Assembly: GCA_963663375.1 (NCBI GenBank) | Contig: OY760195.1 | Span: forward strand, 1 to 64,000 | DNA length: 64,000 bases | DNA from: JAYREN01 sp963663375 | GTDB taxonomy: Bacteria; Acidobacteriota; Holophagae; Holophagales; Holophagaceae | Direction: 5' to 3' | Shown here: positions 50,859 through 59,913 of the stretch, in pieces | Layout of the letters: each line of letters begins with the position of its first letter | How positions within the stretch are numbered: the stretch's first letter is position 1 | The notes under the pieces: model-generated | Told to the model about the DNA's origin: nothing | The model's input: the letters and a program-made list of their open reading frames with translations, nothing else | Database searches by the model: none | Position numbers and translations under genes: made by a program

Positions 50859-51986
50859 ATGCCCCTCTCATCTCAATTCCGGGCCACGCCCCTGGAATGG
50901 CCCCTGCCGGGCCAGGAGCCGAAGGATGTTCGCCTGTTGGTGCTGGATGATCAGGAGATCATCCGGGTGCAGTTGAAGCGCATCCTGAAGAAGAACGGCT
51001 TCACGGTGCTGGAGGCGGGCGATGCGGCTTCCGCCCTGGAGATCCTCAACCGGGAGCCGGTGGATCTCCTGCTGAGCGATATCCGCATGCCCGGCATGAC
51101 GGGTCTGGATCTGGTGAAGGCCATGGCCCATCGCATTCCCGATATCGCCGTGATCATGGTGAGCGGCGTGGACAACATGGAAATGGCCATGGAGTGCCTG
51201 CAGTACGGGGCGTACGGCTACGTGCTCAAGCCCTTCAAGACCAGCGGCATCCTCATCGCCGTGGCCAATGCTCTGCGGCGGCGCATGCTCGAGCTCGAGC
51301 ACCGGGACCGCGAGGACATCCTGGCCCGCAAGGTGCGTGAGCAGACCGAGGAAATTCGCGGCAGCCGCGAGGAGATCTCCTACCGGCTCCTCTCCGCCTC
51401 GGAGCATAGGGACAACGAGACGGGCGCCCATGTTCGCCGCATCGGGTTGTACGCCGCGGAGTTGGCCCATATCCTGGGCTGGGATCTGGAGGGCGCGGAC
51501 TGCATTCTCGCCGCGGCGCCCATGCATGACATCGGCAAGATCGGGGTGCCCGACCGCATCCTCCAGAAGGGTGGGCCGCTCACGGACGAAGAGTGGATCA
51601 TCATGAAGACCCACACCAGCATGGGGGCCAACATCCTGCGGGATTCCGCCGTGCCCTTCATCCAGATGGGGGCGCGCATCGCCGCGAGCCATCACGAGCG
51701 CTTCGATGGCACCGGCTATCCGGCGGGCCTCGGGGGCACCCAGATCCCCATCGAGGCCCGCATTACCTGCCTCGTGGATGTCTACGATGCGCTCTGCAGC
51801 AAGCGGGTCTACAAGCACGCATGGGAAGAAGACGCGGCGCTGGACTACCTGAAGGAGCAGCGGGGAAAGCATTTCGACCCGCAAATCCTGGACATCTTCC
51901 TAGACCACTACAGGGTATTCCGCCAGATTCTCCACGATAATCCCGACCAGTATGCGCCCGAGGAGATTCCGCTCCGGGGAATGTGA
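50859..51986 (+). CDS. Response regulator with HD-GYP c-di-GMP phosphodiesterase domain
   Basis: 375 residues from the ATG at 50859 (an ATG at 50823 would add twelve). Receiver (about 25-140) with DDQ, acceptor Asp in LLSDIRMPG, and KPF. A coiled linker leads to HD-GYP (about 180-365) with MHDIGKIGVPD (HD) and HERFDGTGYPAG (GYP). It degrades cyclic di-GMP to GMP in response to a kinase not adjacent here. Confidence 0.94.
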   Translation: MPLSSQFRATPLEWPLPGQEPKDVRLLVLDDQEIIRVQLKRILKKNGFTVLEAGDAASALEILNREPVDLLLSDIRMPGMTGLDLVKAMAHRIPDIAVIMVSGVDNMEMAMECLQYGAYGYVLKPFKTSGILIAVANALRRRMLELEHRDREDILARKVREQTEEIRGSREEISYRLLSASEHRDNETGAHVRRIGLYAAELAHILGWDLEGADCILAAAPMHDIGKIGVPDRILQKGGPLTDEEWIIMKTHTSMGANILRDSAVPFIQMGARIAASHHERFDGTGYPAGLGGTQIPIEARITCLVDVYDALCSKRVYKHAWEEDAALDYLKEQRGKHFDPQILDIFLDHYRVFRQILHDNPDQYAPEEIPLRGM

Positions 51987-52094
51987 TCCCCCTCACCCGG
52001 CCTGACCGGGGACTTGAGGGACAATGATTCCGGGCCCCGAGCGCGGATCCGACCCTGACCCAGGCCACCGACTCCACGCTGCCAGAGGAGATTT

Positions 52095-54308
52095 ATGTAC
52101 GACATCGAACAATCCTTCGATCAGCAGATCCTGTCCACCTCCAAGAGCCGCCCCACGGTGGTCTTCATCGAGCCCCGGGAACCCCGGGTGATCGAGGCCG
52201 CCTGCCATCTCACGCGCTTCATCCGGCCCGTGTTCCTGGCGCCCGAGGCGGAGGTTCGCGCCATCGTCGCCGAGCATCTCGGTCATGTGGATGCGGATCG
52301 CCTGAACTGGGGGCTCTCCGAAAGCGCCTTCGTGGATATCGCCCAGCGCCAGGATCTGGTGGAAGCCTTCGCCCATGGATACTTGGAATTCGTGAAGAGT
52401 AACGGTCAGGAGTTGAGCCTGGCCGAGGCCCGGGCCCTGGTTTCCCAGCCCAGCCTCTTCGGCATCTGCGCCGTGAAATTCGGCCACGCGGATACGGTGG
52501 TGGGCGGCGCGATCCATGAGGCCAAGGACTTTTTCCGCCCCATGATCCGGATGCTGGCCAAGGATCCCTTCGTCTGCGAGGCCGGAGTCTTCGTGCTGCC
52601 GGACGAGCACCCCACCGAGATCTTTCCCCACAACATCGTGGTCTTCGGGGATGTGGGCGTGAACGCCACCATGACCCCCGATTCCCTGGCCCGCACCGCC
52701 GTGGCCACCTCCGCCATCGCCCGGGATCTCTTTTCCGAAGACATCCTGCCCCAGATCAATGCGGCAGTGGTGTCGTACTCGGATCGCGGCTCCGATGAGG
52801 GACCCTCGCCGGAGATGGTGCGCCAGGCCACCGAACTGTTGCCCACCTACCTGGCCGAGCGCCACACCAAGGGCGACCGCTACAAGAGCATCCGCATCCA
52901 GGGCGAAGTCAAGATCAACGCCGCCCTCTCCCAGCGTTCGGCGATGTACTACCGGGCGGGCAAGAACGACGTCTGGCCGGGTTCTCCCAACGTCATCATC
53001 TGCCCCAACCTGGACATGGGGAACCTGCTGTACCACATCTACGCCACACGCTTTCCCCAGGCCAAGAAATTCCCCGTGCTCTTCGGCCTGCGCTTCGCGG
53101 GCGTGGATCTGCCCATGGACTGCACGCCGGAGGATGTGCGCCTCGCGGTCAAGGCCTCGGTGCTGCGCCTGCACAAGTACGGCGAGTGGACCCAGACGCC
53201 CAAGGACACCTTCTTCCGCCGCTTCCGGGTGCTGGCCATCAATCCCGGCTCCACCTCCACCAAGATCGCCGTCTACGAAGGTGAGCGCGAGCGCTTCACC
53301 AAGGAGCTCAAGCACACCCCCGAGGAACTGCACCCCTTCGACGGCAAACCGATCACATCCCAGTTCCACTTCCGTAAGGACGCCATCGAGAAGTTCCTGC
53401 ATGAGAGCGGCCTGGACATGGCCGAGATCGACGCGGTGAGCGGCCGGGGCGGCCTGCTGCACCCCATGCCCCACGGCACCTTCGATGTGAACGAGGCCAT
53501 GCTGGCGGATCTCGCCACGGGCATCCAGGGCCAGCACGCCTCCAACCTCGGTGGCCTCATCGCTCACGAACTGGTGGAAGGCAGCGGCAAGCCCGCCTTC
53601 ATCGTGGATCCGGTGGTGGTGGACGAAGTTGCCGACCGGGTGAAGATTACCGGCGTCAAGGACATCCGCCGCAAGGTCATCAGCCACGCCCTCAACCAGA
53701 TCGCCACGGCCCATCGCTATGCCGAGGATCGGGGCCTGCCCTACGAGAAGGTGAACCTCATCGTGGCGCACCTGGGGGGTGGCATCACCGTGGGCGCCCA
53801 CAAGCGGGGCCGCTACATCGATGTGAACGACGGTCTAGGAGGCGAAGGACCCATGTCCCCGGAGCGGGCAGGCTCCATGCCCGGCTTCGCCCTGGTGGAC
53901 TACTGCTTCTCCGGCCAGCACACCAAGGAAGACGTGAAGAAGAAGCTGGTGGGCAAGGGGGGCATGCTGGATCTGCTCGGCACCACCAACATGATGGAGC
54001 TGGAAAAGCGCTACCTGACGGGCGAGGAAGAGGTCGTGCGCGTCATGGACGCCATGGCCTACCAGATCGCCAAGGAGATCACCTCGCTTTGGCCCGCCTT
54101 CGACGGCGAGCCCGTGGACCAGATCCTCATCACCGGCGGCATCGCCCGCTGCAAGCCCATGGTGGAGTACATGAAGAAGTGTCTGGCGGGGCTGCCCGCA
54201 GGGATCACGGTCTACCCCGGGGAAAACGAGATGCTCGCCCTGGTCATGGGCGCCCTCCGCGTGCTTACGGGCAAGGAGACGGCCAAGGTCTATGCACCCA
54301 AGGCCTGA
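52095..54308 (+). CDS. Bifunctional phosphate butyryltransferase - butyrate kinase fusion
   Basis: 737 residues. The N-terminal half (about 1-370) is a phosphate acyltransferase of the Ptb/Pta class (ICAVKFGHADTVVGGAIHEA, then SYSDRGSDEG, VWPGSPNVIICPNLDMGN). The C-terminal half (about 376-737) is a complete butyrate kinase of the ASKHA fold: INPGSTSTKIAVYEGE, SGRGGLLHPMPHGTF, NLGGLIAHELVEG, FIVDPVVVDEV, HLGGGITVGAHKRGR, ILITGGIARC. Together they would convert an acyl-CoA plus phosphate and ADP to carboxylate, CoA and ATP. Usually two separate genes; here no stop or linker ORF lies between. Substrate chain length cannot be fixed. Confidence 0.9.
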   Translation: MYDIEQSFDQQILSTSKSRPTVVFIEPREPRVIEAACHLTRFIRPVFLAPEAEVRAIVAEHLGHVDADRLNWGLSESAFVDIAQRQDLVEAFAHGYLEFVKSNGQELSLAEARALVSQPSLFGICAVKFGHADTVVGGAIHEAKDFFRPMIRMLAKDPFVCEAGVFVLPDEHPTEIFPHNIVVFGDVGVNATMTPDSLARTAVATSAIARDLFSEDILPQINAAVVSYSDRGSDEGPSPEMVRQATELLPTYLAERHTKGDRYKSIRIQGEVKINAALSQRSAMYYRAGKNDVWPGSPNVIICPNLDMGNLLYHIYATRFPQAKKFPVLFGLRFAGVDLPMDCTPEDVRLAVKASVLRLHKYGEWTQTPKDTFFRRFRVLAINPGSTSTKIAVYEGERERFTKELKHTPEELHPFDGKPITSQFHFRKDAIEKFLHESGLDMAEIDAVSGRGGLLHPMPHGTFDVNEAMLADLATGIQGQHASNLGGLIAHELVEGSGKPAFIVDPVVVDEVADRVKITGVKDIRRKVISHALNQIATAHRYAEDRGLPYEKVNLIVAHLGGGITVGAHKRGRYIDVNDGLGGEGPMSPERAGSMPGFALVDYCFSGQHTKEDVKKKLVGKGGMLDLLGTTNMMELEKRYLTGEEEVVRVMDAMAYQIAKEITSLWPAFDGEPVDQILITGGIARCKPMVEYMKKCLAGLPAGITVYPGENEMLALVMGALRVLTGKETAKVYAPKA

Positions 54309-54360
54309 TTTCAGGGCGCATCAAATCCATAATCCTGGATGCACCTCGCCGGGAGTTGCC

Positions 54361-54804
54361 ATGACTTGGTCTGTCACCGTTGCCGCCATCATCGAGCGCC
54401 AGAGTCGCTTCCTGGTGGTGGAAGAGACGGATGGCGTGCACGCCGAACGGGTGTTGAACCAGCCCGCCGGGCACGTGGAGTCCGGTGAGACTCTGCTGGA
54501 GGCCGTGGTCCGGGAAACCCGAGAAGAGACCGGCCTCCCTTTCGAGCCCCAGGCTTTCCTTGGCGTCTATCAACTTCAGGCACGGAATGGCCAGGACTAC
54601 CTGCGCGTGGCCTTCTTGGGCACGGTACCCGAATCTTTGGCGGCGCATCCCCAGGATCCGAATATCCTCGCCTGTCACTGGCTGAGTCGGGAAGAGATCG
54701 CCCTCTGTCCCCGCTCCGGCATTGTGCTCCGTTGCATTGATGACTACCTGGCGGGGGTGCGCTTTCCTTTGAGCTTGGTTGAGACCATCCTGCGGGAGCG
54801 CTGA
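54361..54804 (+). CDS. Nudix hydrolase (NudJ-like)
   Basis: 147 residues. Nudix box GHVESGETLLEAVVRETREE-TGL (about 39-61) is intact (Gx5Ex7REUxEExGU). The start TWSVTVAAIIERQSRFLVVE and the tail resemble NudJ, a phosphatase for HMP-PP and nucleoside diphosphates/triphosphates. Substrate uncertain. 52 bases after the acyl kinase. Confidence 0.88.
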   Translation: MTWSVTVAAIIERQSRFLVVEETDGVHAERVLNQPAGHVESGETLLEAVVRETREETGLPFEPQAFLGVYQLQARNGQDYLRVAFLGTVPESLAAHPQDPNILACHWLSREEIALCPRSGIVLRCIDDYLAGVRFPLSLVETILRER

Positions 54805-54848
54805 ACCCTCGGTTGCCACCCCTTGGCCTTTCTGCTTGGCTGTACACC

Positions 54849-56672
54849 ATGAAACTTCGAATCTGGATCACCGCCATCCTGCTCCTGCTGCTCCTCGGAG
54901 CCGCAACCACGGGCTTCGTGCTGACCCGGGAACCGATTCCGGTCGTCGAAGAGGGCCAGCCCGCCGCCCCGGGCAAGAAGGCCGCAGGCCCACCCAGGGA
55001 GCGGCGGGTCGATCAGCGGCCCCTGCTCATGGCCCGGCGCCTCGGGCTTCTGGCCAAGACCCCCGATGAGGTGCTGCTGGCCCGGAAGGCGGAGCGGCTG
55101 GCGAACCATGATGTGGATCTGGCCTTTGCGGAAGCCCTGCGGCAGATCGCGGAGACCACTCCCCCGCCCACGGAAGAGCTGAAGGCCCTTCAGGCGGAAA
55201 AGGCCAAGGCCGAGGCTGCCGTGGAGGAGGACGAGCGCAATCTCAAGCGGCTCAACGCCCTGCTGCCCACCGCCAAGGGGGCGGCCCAGGACCGCCTGGA
55301 GGACCAGATCGAGATCGCCAAGGCGCAGCTCCAGCTCAATCGGGGGGAACTGGAAGAGGCCGTCGAAGAGCTGGAGCGGGCCGGAGGCGATCCCCAGGCG
55401 CGGATCCGCCGCCTCAAGGCCGCTCGGGAAGCCACGGATCCGGAGGCTGCTGCGACCACCGCCACGGTGGAACAGGCCCTTCCGGCCCACAGCCTCCTGG
55501 CCCGGTTCCGCGAGTGGAACAACCAGCGGGTGAAGCACGCGCTGCTGGCTCAAGCCCAGCGGGATTCCCAGGCGAAGATGGAGCGCTTCATCAAGCGCCA
55601 GCAGACCCTCGCCAAGAAGATGGAGGAGGACAAGGAGGTTCGTGCCGAGCTCAAGCAGCAGGCCTCCGTGTTGTCCCGCTCCGACAAAGCCTCTAAGGAG
55701 GACTCGGAGACGGCCCGGGAGACCATGCGCTACTTCGCCCAGGAGCAGCGCAAGCTCACGGCCCTGGTGAGACGCACCCAGGATCACCGGGAGCTCACTG
55801 AACTCTACGGTGCCTGGATGAATCTCGTGGAGGGGTACCAGCGGGTGGCCCTCCATGCCCTGTTGAAGACTCTGCTGATCGTGCTCGCCGTGATGGCCGC
55901 CGTTTTCCTGCTCAACCGTCTGGCGGAATTCTTCATTTCGGGGCGCTCCAAGGAGAATCCCCGAGCGGGTACCCATCGCACGGTGGTGAAGATCAGTCTG
56001 CGGAGCCTGGGATTCCTGGTCATCGTCTTCGTGGTTCTGGGCGTGCCCAAACAGGCTGCAACGGTCTTCGGACTCCTGGGCGCGGGGGTTACCTTTGCGC
56101 TGCGGGATCTCATCGCAGCCTTCTTCGGGTGGTTCGTGCTGATGGGCCACAACGGCATCCGGGTGGGCGACTGGGTGGAGATCAAGGGCGTGGGCGGCGA
56201 GGTCGTGGAGATCGGCCTGTTCCGCACGATTCTTCTGGAAACGGGGAGCTGGAGCGATTCCGGCCATCCCACTGGTCGTCGCGTGGCCTTCGTGAACAAC
56301 TTCGCTACCCAGGGCCACTACTTCAATTTCTCCACGGCAGGGCAGTGGATGTGGGACGAAATCAGTGTGCTGATCCCCACCGGTCAGGATCCCTATCCGA
56401 TCCTGGAGGGAGTGCAGCACCTGGTGGATGAAGAGACGAAGGCCAATGCCGAGGTCGCCGAGCAGGAGTGGCGCAAGGTCACCACCCGCTACCGTGTGCG
56501 AGCCTTCTCCACCACCCCCGGCATCCAGGTCGTGCCCACCGCCCAGGGCATCGAGATCCGCGCCCGCTATATCACCCGCGCCTTCCAGCGCCACGAGACT
56601 CGCCGAGGCCTCTACAAGGCGGTGGTGGAACTCATGCATGGGAAGCAGGAGGAATCGGCGCCGGTGGCTTGA
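54849..56672 (+). CDS. MscS-family mechanosensitive channel with coiled-coil N-terminus
   Basis: 607 residues. Signal anchor (RIWITAILLLLLLGAATTGFV), then a long helical, charged periplasmic region (about 60-330) with heptads such as LKALQAEKAKAEAAVEEDER. TM helices lie at about 335-355 and 380-400. The pore-lining helix QAATVFGLLGAGVTFALRDL and the MscS beta domain (IRVGDWVEIKGVGGEVVEI) follow. The large extracytoplasmic domain resembles MscK/YbdG-type gating modules. Confidence 0.85.
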   Translation: MKLRIWITAILLLLLLGAATTGFVLTREPIPVVEEGQPAAPGKKAAGPPRERRVDQRPLLMARRLGLLAKTPDEVLLARKAERLANHDVDLAFAEALRQIAETTPPPTEELKALQAEKAKAEAAVEEDERNLKRLNALLPTAKGAAQDRLEDQIEIAKAQLQLNRGELEEAVEELERAGGDPQARIRRLKAAREATDPEAAATTATVEQALPAHSLLARFREWNNQRVKHALLAQAQRDSQAKMERFIKRQQTLAKKMEEDKEVRAELKQQASVLSRSDKASKEDSETARETMRYFAQEQRKLTALVRRTQDHRELTELYGAWMNLVEGYQRVALHALLKTLLIVLAVMAAVFLLNRLAEFFISGRSKENPRAGTHRTVVKISLRSLGFLVIVFVVLGVPKQAATVFGLLGAGVTFALRDLIAAFFGWFVLMGHNGIRVGDWVEIKGVGGEVVEIGLFRTILLETGSWSDSGHPTGRRVAFVNNFATQGHYFNFSTAGQWMWDEISVLIPTGQDPYPILEGVQHLVDEETKANAEVAEQEWRKVTTRYRVRAFSTTPGIQVVPTAQGIEIRARYITRAFQRHETRRGLYKAVVELMHGKQEESAPVA

Positions 56673-56703
56673 GCTGAGCCTATCCACGAAAGGCGGACAG
56701 GCT

Positions 56704-56922
56704 TCAGAGTCGCTTCAGCACGGCCCCCTTGTAATCCTCATCGCAGGTCAGCACGAAGTCCCCATGGATCCCTGTGGGCAACACGAATGCCTTCAGCAGT
56801 GATGCCGGGAATGAGACTGTGAGGCCGTCGGGACACCGCGCGATAACCTGTTGAGCCGTGCCCCGGTAGTAGTCCAGGTATCGCTCGGATGAAATATTCA
56901 GGTGGAACTGAAACTGCTTCAT
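56704..56922 (-). CDS. DUF2835 family protein
   Basis: 72 residues. The sequence follows the DUF2835 pattern: FQFHLNISSERYLDYYRGTA then ARCPDGLTVSFPASLLKAFV and TGIHGDFVLTCDEDYKG. Short PilZ-like beta protein of unknown function, often stand-alone. Its length is normal for the family. Confidence 0.8.
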   Translation of the reverse strand: MKQFQFHLNISSERYLDYYRGTAQQVIARCPDGLTVSFPASLLKAFVLPTGIHGDFVLTCDEDYKGAVLKRL

Positions 56923-57067
56923 GACCTCACCCTGAAATTCACCGACGCAACCTCCCTCTGTGCATCAATCGCGAGCCTTCCCACCAGAGTATGGAGTCAT
57001 CCTCCAGGTGGGCTCCACGCCGAGGCCAACCCTCCGAGCACCGCCCCCCATGAGTTTGTGGCTATCC

Positions 57068-57108
57068 GAGAACAAGAACACCCGGCCAAGCCGGGTGTTC
57101 TTGTTCTC
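57068..57108 (-). terminator. Rho-independent terminator downstream of pta
   Basis: A 19-bp perfect stem (57068-57086 with 57090-57108) around the loop CAA; the arms contain AACAAGAACACCCGGC and its complement. It starts nine bases after the pta stop. T-richness lies within the stem (TTCTTGTTCT). Confidence 0.9.
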
Positions 57109-57116
57109 AGGTCGGC

Positions 57117-58127
57117 TCAGAGTGCGGTCTGCAGCACCGTCAGGATCACCGTGTTCACCACATCCTCCGCCGTGCAGCCGCGGCTGAGGTCGTTGCCTGG
57201 CTTCACGAGACCCTGCAGCACGGGGCCGTTGGCGCTGCAGCCGCCGAAGCGCTCGGCGATCTTGTAGCCGATGTTGCCGGCATTGAGGTCGGGGAAGACC
57301 AGCACATTGGCGTTGCCCGCGACCTTGGAGCCGGGGAACTTCTTCTGGCCGATGGCGGGGATCATGGCGGCGTCGAACTGGATCTCGCCGTCCACCTGGA
57401 GCTCGGGGCGGCGCTCGCGCACGATCTTGAGGGCGGCACGCACCTTGTCCACCTTCTCGTGTTCGGCGCTGCCGGCGGTGCTGAAGCTCAGCATGGCCAC
57501 CTTGGGCTCTACCCCCAGCATGGCCTTGGCGGTGTCGGCGGAGGCGATGGCGATATCCGCCAGCTGCTCGGGATCCGGGTCGGGCATGACGGCGCAATCG
57601 GCGAACATCATGGCGCCCTGTTCGCCGAACTTGGGATCGGGATGGATCATCAGGAAGGCGCTGCTTACGGTCTTGATGCCCTTGGCACAGCCGATGGTGA
57701 GCAGGCAGGCCCGCACCGTTTCGCCGGTGGTGTTCAGGGCCCCGGCCACGAAGCCATCGGCCTGGCCGGTCTTCACCATCATGCCGCCGAAGTAGAGCGG
57801 AGATTTCAACGTGGCGGCTGCCTTCTCTTCGGTCATGCCCTTGTGCTTGCGGGCCTCGAAAAAGGCCGCAGCGAAGGTCTGGGTGTCGGGATCCGTCTCG
57901 GGGTTGCGGAGGGTGGCGCCTGCAAGGCTAACGCCCAGCTCCTTGGCCCGGGCCTGCATGGTGGCGGGGTCGCCGAGCACGGTGACGCGGCAGATATCCT
58001 CGGCGAGGAGCTTGCCCGCCGCCAGCAGGGTGCGGTCATCCACGCCTTCCGGTAGCACGATGTGGCGCTTGAGCCCCTTGGCCCGCGCGCGGAATGTCTG
58101 AAACCAAGTTTCGTGAGTGGTGGTCAT
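57117..58127 (-). CDS. pta: Phosphate acetyltransferase
   Basis: 336 residues, the short Pta form without an N-terminal DRTGG/BioD-like part. Conserved blocks: HIVLPEGVDDRTLLAAGKLL, YFGGMMVKTGQADGFVAGAL, ADCAVMPDPDPEQLADIAIAS, MLSFSTAGSAEHEKV and the C-terminal NANVLVFPDLNAGNIGYKI. Converts acetyl-CoA and phosphate to acetyl phosphate and CoA. No ackA is adjacent. The start at 58127 is chosen for the TTTHETWFQTFRARA opening. Distinct from the fused Ptb domain at 52095. Confidence 0.95.
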   Translation of the reverse strand: MTTTHETWFQTFRARAKGLKRHIVLPEGVDDRTLLAAGKLLAEDICRVTVLGDPATMQARAKELGVSLAGATLRNPETDPDTQTFAAAFFEARKHKGMTEEKAAATLKSPLYFGGMMVKTGQADGFVAGALNTTGETVRACLLTIGCAKGIKTVSSAFLMIHPDPKFGEQGAMMFADCAVMPDPDPEQLADIAIASADTAKAMLGVEPKVAMLSFSTAGSAEHEKVDKVRAALKIVRERRPELQVDGEIQFDAAMIPAIGQKKFPGSKVAGNANVLVFPDLNAGNIGYKIAERFGGCSANGPVLQGLVKPGNDLSRGCTAEDVVNTVILTVLQTAL

Positions 58128-58204
58128 CGGATCCCCCTGGAGCTTCCATTTTTGCAGCGCCTTGGGCGGGAACTGATCACAGTCTGGGCAGGAAAAGGCG
58201 GGCC

Positions 58205-58912
58205 TCAGAACAGGCGCCCCACCAGGGCCGCCACGGCGGTTTCGGTGCGAAGAATCCGGGGGCCCAGATCCATGGGCCGGAAACCCGCCGCCTGCAGGCT
58301 TTCCAGTTCGGCCTCGATCCAGCCTCCTTCGGGGCCCACGGCCAGGGTGGCGGGGCCTGCGAGCTGCCGGGGGCAGGGGGTGGACGCCCCGGGGTGGCCC
58401 AGGAGGGCCAGGGTGCCCTGGGCCAGGCCCGGCAGTTCTCCCTCGGCGAAGGGGCGGAAGAGGCGGCGGAGGTGCAGCTCCGGCAGGATCGTATCCCGGG
58501 CCTGTTCCAGGCCGAGGAGGCGCTGCTCCAGGAGATTGGCCTCGGTCATGCGGGGGCTCTTCCAGTAGCTCTTCTCCACCTTCCAGGCGTTGATGAGGTA
58601 GATCCGCGCCACCCCGAGGCTCGTGGCCGAGGCCAGCACACGATTCAGCACCTTGGGGCGGGGCAGGGCCAGCACCAGGGTGAGCGGGAGCTTGGGAGGC
58701 GGCGGCTGGTCCAGGGTCAGGTCCAGTTCCAGACACTGGCTGTCCAGTCGCATCACCCGGCCCGACCCCATGGGGCCGCCCAGGAGGCCCACCTTAAGCG
58801 TGTCGCCGGTCTCGGCGCGGTGGACCTCTCGCACATGGGCCAAACGACGCCCGGAAAGGCGCGCCCGGTCGGGGGTGACGAGATCATCGGGGAGCAGGAG
58901 GAGGAGGTTCAG
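58205..58912 (-). CDS. rsmE: 16S rRNA (uracil-1498-N3)-methyltransferase
   Basis: About 235 residues if translation starts at the CTG at 58912; an in-frame stop lies just upstream and no ATG/GTG/TTG fits before the TTG at 58843, which would delete the N-terminal PUA-like strand (NLLLLLPDDLVTPDRARLSG). The SPOUT domain ends with AVGPEGGWIEAELE and LGPRILRTETAVAALVG, the SAM-binding knot. It modifies U1498 in 16S rRNA. CTG as start is inferred from family length only. Confidence 0.85.
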   Translation of the reverse strand: MNLLLLLPDDLVTPDRARLSGRRLAHVREVHRAETGDTLKVGLLGGPMGSGRVMRLDSQCLELDLTLDQPPPPKLPLTLVLALPRPKVLNRVLASATSLGVARIYLINAWKVEKSYWKSPRMTEANLLEQRLLGLEQARDTILPELHLRRLFRPFAEGELPGLAQGTLALLGHPGASTPCPRQLAGPATLAVGPEGGWIEAELESLQAAGFRPMDLGPRILRTETAVAALVGRLF

Positions 58913-58943
58913 AGGAGTGTCTCAATCTTCAAATTCGAGGTGG

Positions 58944-59465
58944 TCAGGCCAGATAGCGTTCCCGCAGCACCGCCATGTGGTGGGCGGTATGGCCGAACAG
59001 GATGTGCGCGATGGCGGCGGCGCTGACGGGGTTCTGGTTGGCGGTGCCTCGGCGGGCGAAGGCTTCGGCGTCGAGGCTGCGGATCAGGGCGAGGGTCGCC
59101 TGGCGCACGGCCTGGAACTCGCCCCGAAGATCCACGAGCGTTCGCCGATCGAAGGCCGCGGTCTTGACGTAGTCGTCTTCTTCAAAACCCGCCAGGGGCG
59201 TGGCGTCCCCCCGGGCGATGCGCAGCAGGCGATAGGTCATGATGCGTTCCGCATCCGCCAGATGGCCCACCATCTCCTTGATGCTCCACTTGCCGAGGGC
59301 ATAGCGGTGCAGGGCCTTGGCCTCATCCAGACCCGCCAGGAGCACGTCCAGCTCCGTGGCCTGGGCCTCCAGCAGGGCGGGGAGGTTGCTGCCTTCGGGC
59401 ACACGTTCGATGTAGCGGGCGTAGAAGGGGGCGTATTCGTGGGGGGCGGGGCGGGGAATAATCAT
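58944..59465 (-). CDS. DinB family protein
   Basis: 173 residues, four-helix bundle of the DinB/YfiT class. Putative metal histidines: MVGHLADAER (about 65) and ILFGHTAHHMAVLRERY near the end, giving the three-His site. Thought to be thiol-dependent transferases or metalloenzymes. The ATG overlaps the stop of the upstream TfoX-N gene (ATGA). Confidence 0.9.
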   Translation of the reverse strand: MIIPRPAPHEYAPFYARYIERVPEGSNLPALLEAQATELDVLLAGLDEAKALHRYALGKWSIKEMVGHLADAERIMTYRLLRIARGDATPLAGFEEDDYVKTAAFDRRTLVDLRGEFQAVRQATLALIRSLDAEAFARRGTANQNPVSAAAIAHILFGHTAHHMAVLRERYLA

Positions 59466-59824
59466 CCCTTCTCCTTTTTTGGTCGGGGCTTTCGGGGTTT
59501 TGCGGCTTTGGCTGCCACCAGGAGGGCTCGCTCCATCCAGACTTTCAGTTCGTCGAGATCCTCGAGAATATCCTCGGGCAGTTCGCAGTAGCCCATGGGT
59601 TTCTCGGGGTCGCCGAAGGGCAGGAAGGGGCCCATGCCCCTGGTCTCGAAATCGCCGCGGTTGGTTGCATCCACCTTGAAGTAGAGGCGTTCTTCGGCGA
59701 TCAGCGCGAAGGCTCTGCCCTGGTGGAAGAAGGTCAGCCCGCCGAACATGGGCCGGGTGGTGACCGGCGCAACCTGGCTGAGCTGATCCAGGACGTAGGT
59801 GCGGAAACCCGTAGAGACAGCCAT
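59462..59824 (-). CDS. TfoX N-terminal domain protein
   Basis: 120 residues. The TfoX-N fold signature reads VTTRPMFGGLTFFHQGRAFA then LYFKVDATNRGDFE and MGYCELPED. A basic tail AKPRKPRPKKEKG follows. Without the C-terminal HTH part of TfoX, a role in competence is not implied. Translationally coupled to dinB-like gene. Confidence 0.88.
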   Translation of the reverse strand: MAVSTGFRTYVLDQLSQVAPVTTRPMFGGLTFFHQGRAFALIAEERLYFKVDATNRGDFETRGMGPFLPFGDPEKPMGYCELPEDILEDLDELKVWMERALLVAAKAAKPRKPRPKKEKG

Positions 59825-59913
59825 GGGCCTACCATACCTCCAAATCGCCTCGCCGCGTGGCAGACTGGGACCATGACGCCGTTCATCCCCAGCCTGCATC
59901 TCTGGAGCCGGTC

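Noticed and set aside
51993..53801. 602-residue open frame on the minus strand opposite the Ptb-Buk fusion
   Set aside because: Shadow of the fusion gene, rich in Gly/His/Gln with no motif.
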